This document shows, piece after piece, positions 61,437 through 64,000 of a stretch of DNA of 64,000 bases; position 1 is the stretch's first letter; the number at the start of each line of letters is the position of its first letter. The DNA lies in contig NZ_JABFDG010000001.1 of assembly GCF_013403955.1 (NCBI RefSeq), forward strand, positions 310,001-374,000, read 5' to 3'. Below the pieces are notes generated by a model, which ran no database searches, was not told the origin of the DNA, and worked only from the letters and a program-made list of their open reading frames with translations. The position numbers and the translations under genes were made by a program. The DNA comes from Winogradskyella vidalii. Lineage in GTDB: Bacteria > Bacteroidota > Bacteroidia > Flavobacteriales > Flavobacteriaceae.

Positions 61437-62968
61437 TGGAAGAGCATAAAATTGAAAATATAGAATTAAGTTATCTAACGGTTGGTGATTTTGAAGAATT
61501 AAAATCAGCAACCTTAGAAGCTTATGGTGGTGTTTTAAATTCTTACTGGAAGAAAGACCACATTGCACGTTTAACCTCTATTTTTTCGGAAGGTCAGGTG
61601 GTAATTCGTATCGATGGTCAATTGGCGGGTTGTGCGTTATCTTTAATCGTGGATTACGATAAAATTGATGATAACCATACATACGCTGACATTATTGAAG
61701 GCGATAAATTTAAAAATCACGATCCAGAAGGCGATGTGTTATATGGTATTGATGTGTTTATTAAACCAGAATTTAGAGGGTTGAGATTAGGGCGTCGTCT
61801 ATATGATTACCGAAAGGAATTATGTGAAAACCTAAACTTAAAAGGTATTGTTTTTGGTGGTAGAATGCCCAATTATCATAAGTATAAGGATCACTATTCA
61901 CCAAAAGAATATATTCAGAAAGTAAAGCATAAGGAAATTCATGATCCGGTGTTAAATTTTCAAACCTCGAATGATTTTCATCCGATAAGAATTATCAAAG
62001 GTTATTTAGAAGGTGACACAGCCTCTAGTGAATATGCGGTGTTGATGGAGTGGGATAATATTTATTATACCAAACCTAGTAAAAAAGCGAGCAGTGTTAA
62101 AACGGTTGTGCGTTTAGGGTTGATTCAGTGGCAAATGCGTCCTTATAACGGTTTAGATGATTTGATGCAGCAGGTAGAATATTTTGTAGATAGCGTCTCA
62201 GCTTACCGTTCCGATTTTGCGGTGTTTCCAGAGTTTTTTAACGCCCCATTAATGGCAAAGTACAATCACATGCACGAGCCTCAAGCGATTCGGGAATTGG
62301 CTAGTTATACGCAAACCATTGTTGAGAAAATGCAGCAGTTATCTATTTCATACAATATCAATATTATTACTGGAAGCATGCCTGAAGTGGTCGATGATAT
62401 CTTATATAATGTAGGCTATTTATGCCGAAGAGATGGGAGTTTAGAACGCTACGAGAAAATTCATGTCACCCCAGATGAAGCCAAAGTTTGGGGAATGCAA
62501 CGTGGTCATCAACTGAAAACTTTTGAAACAGATGCTGGTAAAATAGGAATTTTAATCTGTTACGATTCTGAGTTTCCTGAATTGTCAAGGTTGTTAGCCG
62601 ATGAAGGCATGGACATATTATTTGTCCCATTTTTAACCGATACGCAGAATGGTTATTCGCGCGTAAGGTTGTGTGCACAGGCGCGTGCCATTGAAAACGA
62701 ATGTTATGTGGCTATAGCTGGAAGTGTAGGGAATTTACCTAATGTGAATAACATGGACATCCAATATGCGCAGTCAGCAGTCTTTACACCTTGTGATTTT
62801 GCCTTTCCAAGTAATGGTATAAAAGCAGAAACCACAGCAAATACAGAAATGATATTAGTGGCCGATGTAGATTTAGGACTGTTGAGAGAACTACATTCCT
62901 TTGGTGCGGTAAAAAATTTAAAAGATCGAAGAAAAGATGTTTATGATGTTATTCGAGTAATTAAATAA
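61436..62968 (+). CDS. GNAT acetyltransferase - carbon-nitrogen hydrolase fusion
   Basis: Two-domain protein of 510 aa. Residues 1-210 are a GNAT acetyltransferase, with the acetyl-CoA loop RGLRLGRRLYDYR at 114-126. Residues about 223-505 are a nitrilase-superfamily domain with the complete Glu-Lys-Cys triad: E266 (FPEFF), K341 (YEKIHVTP) and C375 (LICYDSEFPE). In plants and bacteria such hydrolases include N-carbamoylputrescine amidase, but agmatinase makes that step unnecessary here. The fusion is known in other bacteria with no settled substrate. It starts within the stop codon of the DHS-like gene (TAATG), so it clearly belongs to the polyamine cluster; acylation or deacylation of a polyamine is a guess. 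Confidence 0.88.
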   Translation: MEEHKIENIELSYLTVGDFEELKSATLEAYGGVLNSYWKKDHIARLTSIFSEGQVVIRIDGQLAGCALSLIVDYDKIDDNHTYADIIEGDKFKNHDPEGDVLYGIDVFIKPEFRGLRLGRRLYDYRKELCENLNLKGIVFGGRMPNYHKYKDHYSPKEYIQKVKHKEIHDPVLNFQTSNDFHPIRIIKGYLEGDTASSEYAVLMEWDNIYYTKPSKKASSVKTVVRLGLIQWQMRPYNGLDDLMQQVEYFVDSVSAYRSDFAVFPEFFNAPLMAKYNHMHEPQAIRELASYTQTIVEKMQQLSISYNINIITGSMPEVVDDILYNVGYLCRRDGSLERYEKIHVTPDEAKVWGMQRGHQLKTFETDAGKIGILICYDSEFPELSRLLADEGMDILFVPFLTDTQNGYSRVRLCAQARAIENECYVAIAGSVGNLPNVNNMDIQYAQSAVFTPCDFAFPSNGIKAETTANTEMILVADVDLGLLRELHSFGAVKNLKDRRKDVYDVIRVIK

Positions 62969-63013
62969 GCCTTATATTTAAAAAAAATTTAGCTCCAGAA
63001 ATAATATTAAAGC

Positions 63014-63340
63014 ATGAAACCAAAAGACGCACATTTAAAACGAGTTATAGTTGATTTCAAAAAATTGACACCAGAAATTTTAGCACTTTTAGTAGAAAAA
63101 TACCCAGATGGCTATGATGACGGCCAAATTGTATCGTTTAAGAATGCTAAAAATGAAATTGTAGAAGCTGTAGAAGTAACGACAGAAGATACCAAGTATT
63201 TGGTGAAAGTGAGTACGAAACTAGAGCAAACTATGGAAAATTATGACGAAGAGGATTATGAAGATTTTGAAGATGATGATCCAGATGCAGTTGTTGATCC
63301 AGAGTTAGAGCCTGGTGCTGAAGATGAAGATTTCTCTTAA
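63014..63340 (+). CDS. Small acidic protein of the polyamine cluster, function unknown
   Basis: Protein of 108 aa. The first 70 residues look folded (RVIVDFKKLTPEILALLVEK, GQIVSFKNAKNEIVEAVEV). The last 40 are almost all acidic (YDEEDYEDFEDDDPDAVVD). I know no function; similar flavobacterial proteins are sometimes labelled DNA primase, which the sequence does not support. It lies 45 bases after the fusion gene and is the last gene before a strong terminator. An acidic tail could bind cationic polyamines or basic proteins; that is speculation. Confidence 0.75.
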   Translation: MKPKDAHLKRVIVDFKKLTPEILALLVEKYPDGYDDGQIVSFKNAKNEIVEAVEVTTEDTKYLVKVSTKLEQTMENYDEEDYEDFEDDDPDAVVDPELEPGAEDEDFS

Positions 63341-63435
63341 GAACACATCTTCTTAAGGTGTTTTATTGTTACTATTTAGCTATGCTTACCTAATTAATTA
63401 GAAAGCTAAATAAAGATAATTTTTATAGAATATAT

Positions 63436-63466
63436 AGACTGCTAGGAAACTGGCAGTCTTTTTTTT
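63436..63466 (+). terminator. Strong intrinsic terminator ending the polyamine cluster
   Basis: A 10-bp stem (AGACTGCTAG / CTGGCAGTCT, one G-T pair) capped by the stable tetraloop GAAA and followed by at least seven T's. It lies 96 bases after the acidic-protein gene and overlaps the last codons of the convergent membrane-protein gene. Confidence 0.8.
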
Positions 63467-64000
63467 AGGATCACTTCCCAAATAAACACAGAAAATACAA
63501 TAAGGTATTCTACTCCAATAATCCATAGGTTTTCTGAATTAGCCGCGTTAGAATAAGCTAAATAACTCAGAATAATTGCCAATGACCAAATTAGTGGGAA
63601 TTTGTAATTAGTAAACACGCAAAAAATAACAAGTGTTGCAATGTACCAAGGATGAACTGTTGTGCTTAGAAACAAATAACATGTGAATGCTAATAGCATG
63701 GAACCAATTAATTGCGGTAACGTGTTGTTATTTCTAAATAATGAGAAGCTTAGAATGATGATTACGGAAATTAAAGGTAGTATTTTACCAATAATTGCAA
63801 TTTCATTATAGCCTGTTATACTATAGCCAATAGCTCTTAAGAGATAATAAATACTGGCATTAAACTCAAAATTTCCAAACCAAAGTCCCACCGTTTTTGA
63901 ATAATTAGTTACAAATTCCATAGAAAAGAACGGGAGGAAGAGTAGGGTAGTTGTTATACCAATTATAGTATAAAACCTAATTAATTTTAATAGGTCAATG
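63442..64000 (-). CDS. Polytopic membrane protein, probable glycosyltransferase C-terminal part (cut by window edge)
   Basis: The C-terminal portion of a membrane protein. The frame has a methionine at 63921 but continues without stop to the window end (upstream codons read LRFYTIIG-like hydrophobic sequence ending LLFLPFFSMEF), so it is truncated at its 5' end here. Several hydrophobic helices are visible (ILPLISVIIILSFSLF, LIGSMLLAFTCYLFL, WYIATLVIFCVFTNYKFPL). The segment GLWFGNFEFNASIYYLLRAIGY and TTVHPWYIATLV resemble the loop and C-terminal region of polyprenol-phosphate-dependent mannosyltransferases. The family assignment is tentative. Confidence 0.55.
   Translation of the reverse strand, partial: IDLLKLIRFYTIIGITTTLLFLPFFSMEFVTNYSKTVGLWFGNFEFNASIYYLLRAIGYSITGYNEIAIIGKILPLISVIIILSFSLFRNNNTLPQLIGSMLLAFTCYLFLSTTVHPWYIATLVIFCVFTNYKFPLIWSLAIILSYLAYSNAANSENLWIIGVEYLIVFSVFIWEVILKKRLPVS

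Noticed and set aside
63336..63366. Terminator directly at the stop codon of the acidic-protein gene
   Set aside because: A CTTAAGAA/TTCTTAAG hairpin exists, but it overlaps the stop codon and has a poor T-run; the hairpin at 63436 is far better.

Overview
The window is AT-rich chromosomal DNA of a Bacteroidota member, almost certainly a marine Flavobacteriaceae. The support is SusC/SusD-type uptake genes, two type IX secretion (T9SS) C-terminal sorting domains, lipoprotein signals of the form LxxC, flavobacterial -7 promoter elements (TAnnTTTG), the mevalonate route with an archaeal-type prenyltransferase, and a polyamine cluster suited to homospermidine. The genus cannot be fixed from sequence reading alone. 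I saw no rRNA, tRNA, CRISPR array, transposase or integrase.

Layout. 1-2519: end of an iron(III) ABC importer (permease cut by the left edge, then ATPase). 2736-3920: MFS efflux protein. 3921-4520: mostly non-coding, with a small ORF broken at a poly-A run and a bidirectional terminator. 4521-30155: a large starch/maltodextrin utilisation locus. On the minus strand lie susC, susD, a SusE-like glycan-binding lipoprotein and a T9SS-exported GH13 amylase. A divergent LacI-type regulator is followed on the plus strand by an MFS sugar carrier, beta-phosphoglucomutase, GH65 maltose phosphorylase, three GH13 enzymes, a GH31 and a GH97 glucosidase. The likely flow is extracellular cutting, SusCD uptake, periplasmic trimming by lipid-anchored GH13/GH31/GH97 enzymes, maltose import by the MFS carrier, then phosphorolysis and glucose-6-phosphate formation. 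Most gaps in the plus-strand arm contain related palindromic repeats.

30403-36398: six tightly packed genes with a redox theme (SelO, a flavodoxin-like protein, DUF427, a hydrolase-OsmC fusion, EgtB, EgtD). 36492-42904: DUF2254 membrane protein, lipoprotein, FAD oxidoreductase, hybrid histidine kinase and DUF1697. 42911-45976: diphosphomevalonate decarboxylase, mevalonate kinase and a UbiA-type prenyltransferase. 46144-51881: glycerol module (glpD-glpK-glpF-outer-membrane barrel) with a divergent DeoR-type regulator. 52125-52967: an RluB/RsuA-like protein that lacks the catalytic aspartate. 52980-55492: AraC regulator divergent from a CoA-transferase. 55607-57223: two secreted proteins, one with a T9SS tail.

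57757-63340: arginine decarboxylase, agmatinase, a deoxyhypusine-synthase-like protein, a GNAT-nitrilase fusion and a small acidic protein. The first three can be read as a complete arginine-to-homospermidine route. A block rich in nested inverted repeats just upstream (about 57472-57675) may be a structured RNA. The right edge cuts a minus-strand polytopic membrane protein. The most interesting items are the polyamine cluster with its unexplained fusion enzyme, the SelO-ergothioneine operon, the aspartate-less pseudouridine synthase, the candidate structured RNA, and the repeats that punctuate the starch operon.
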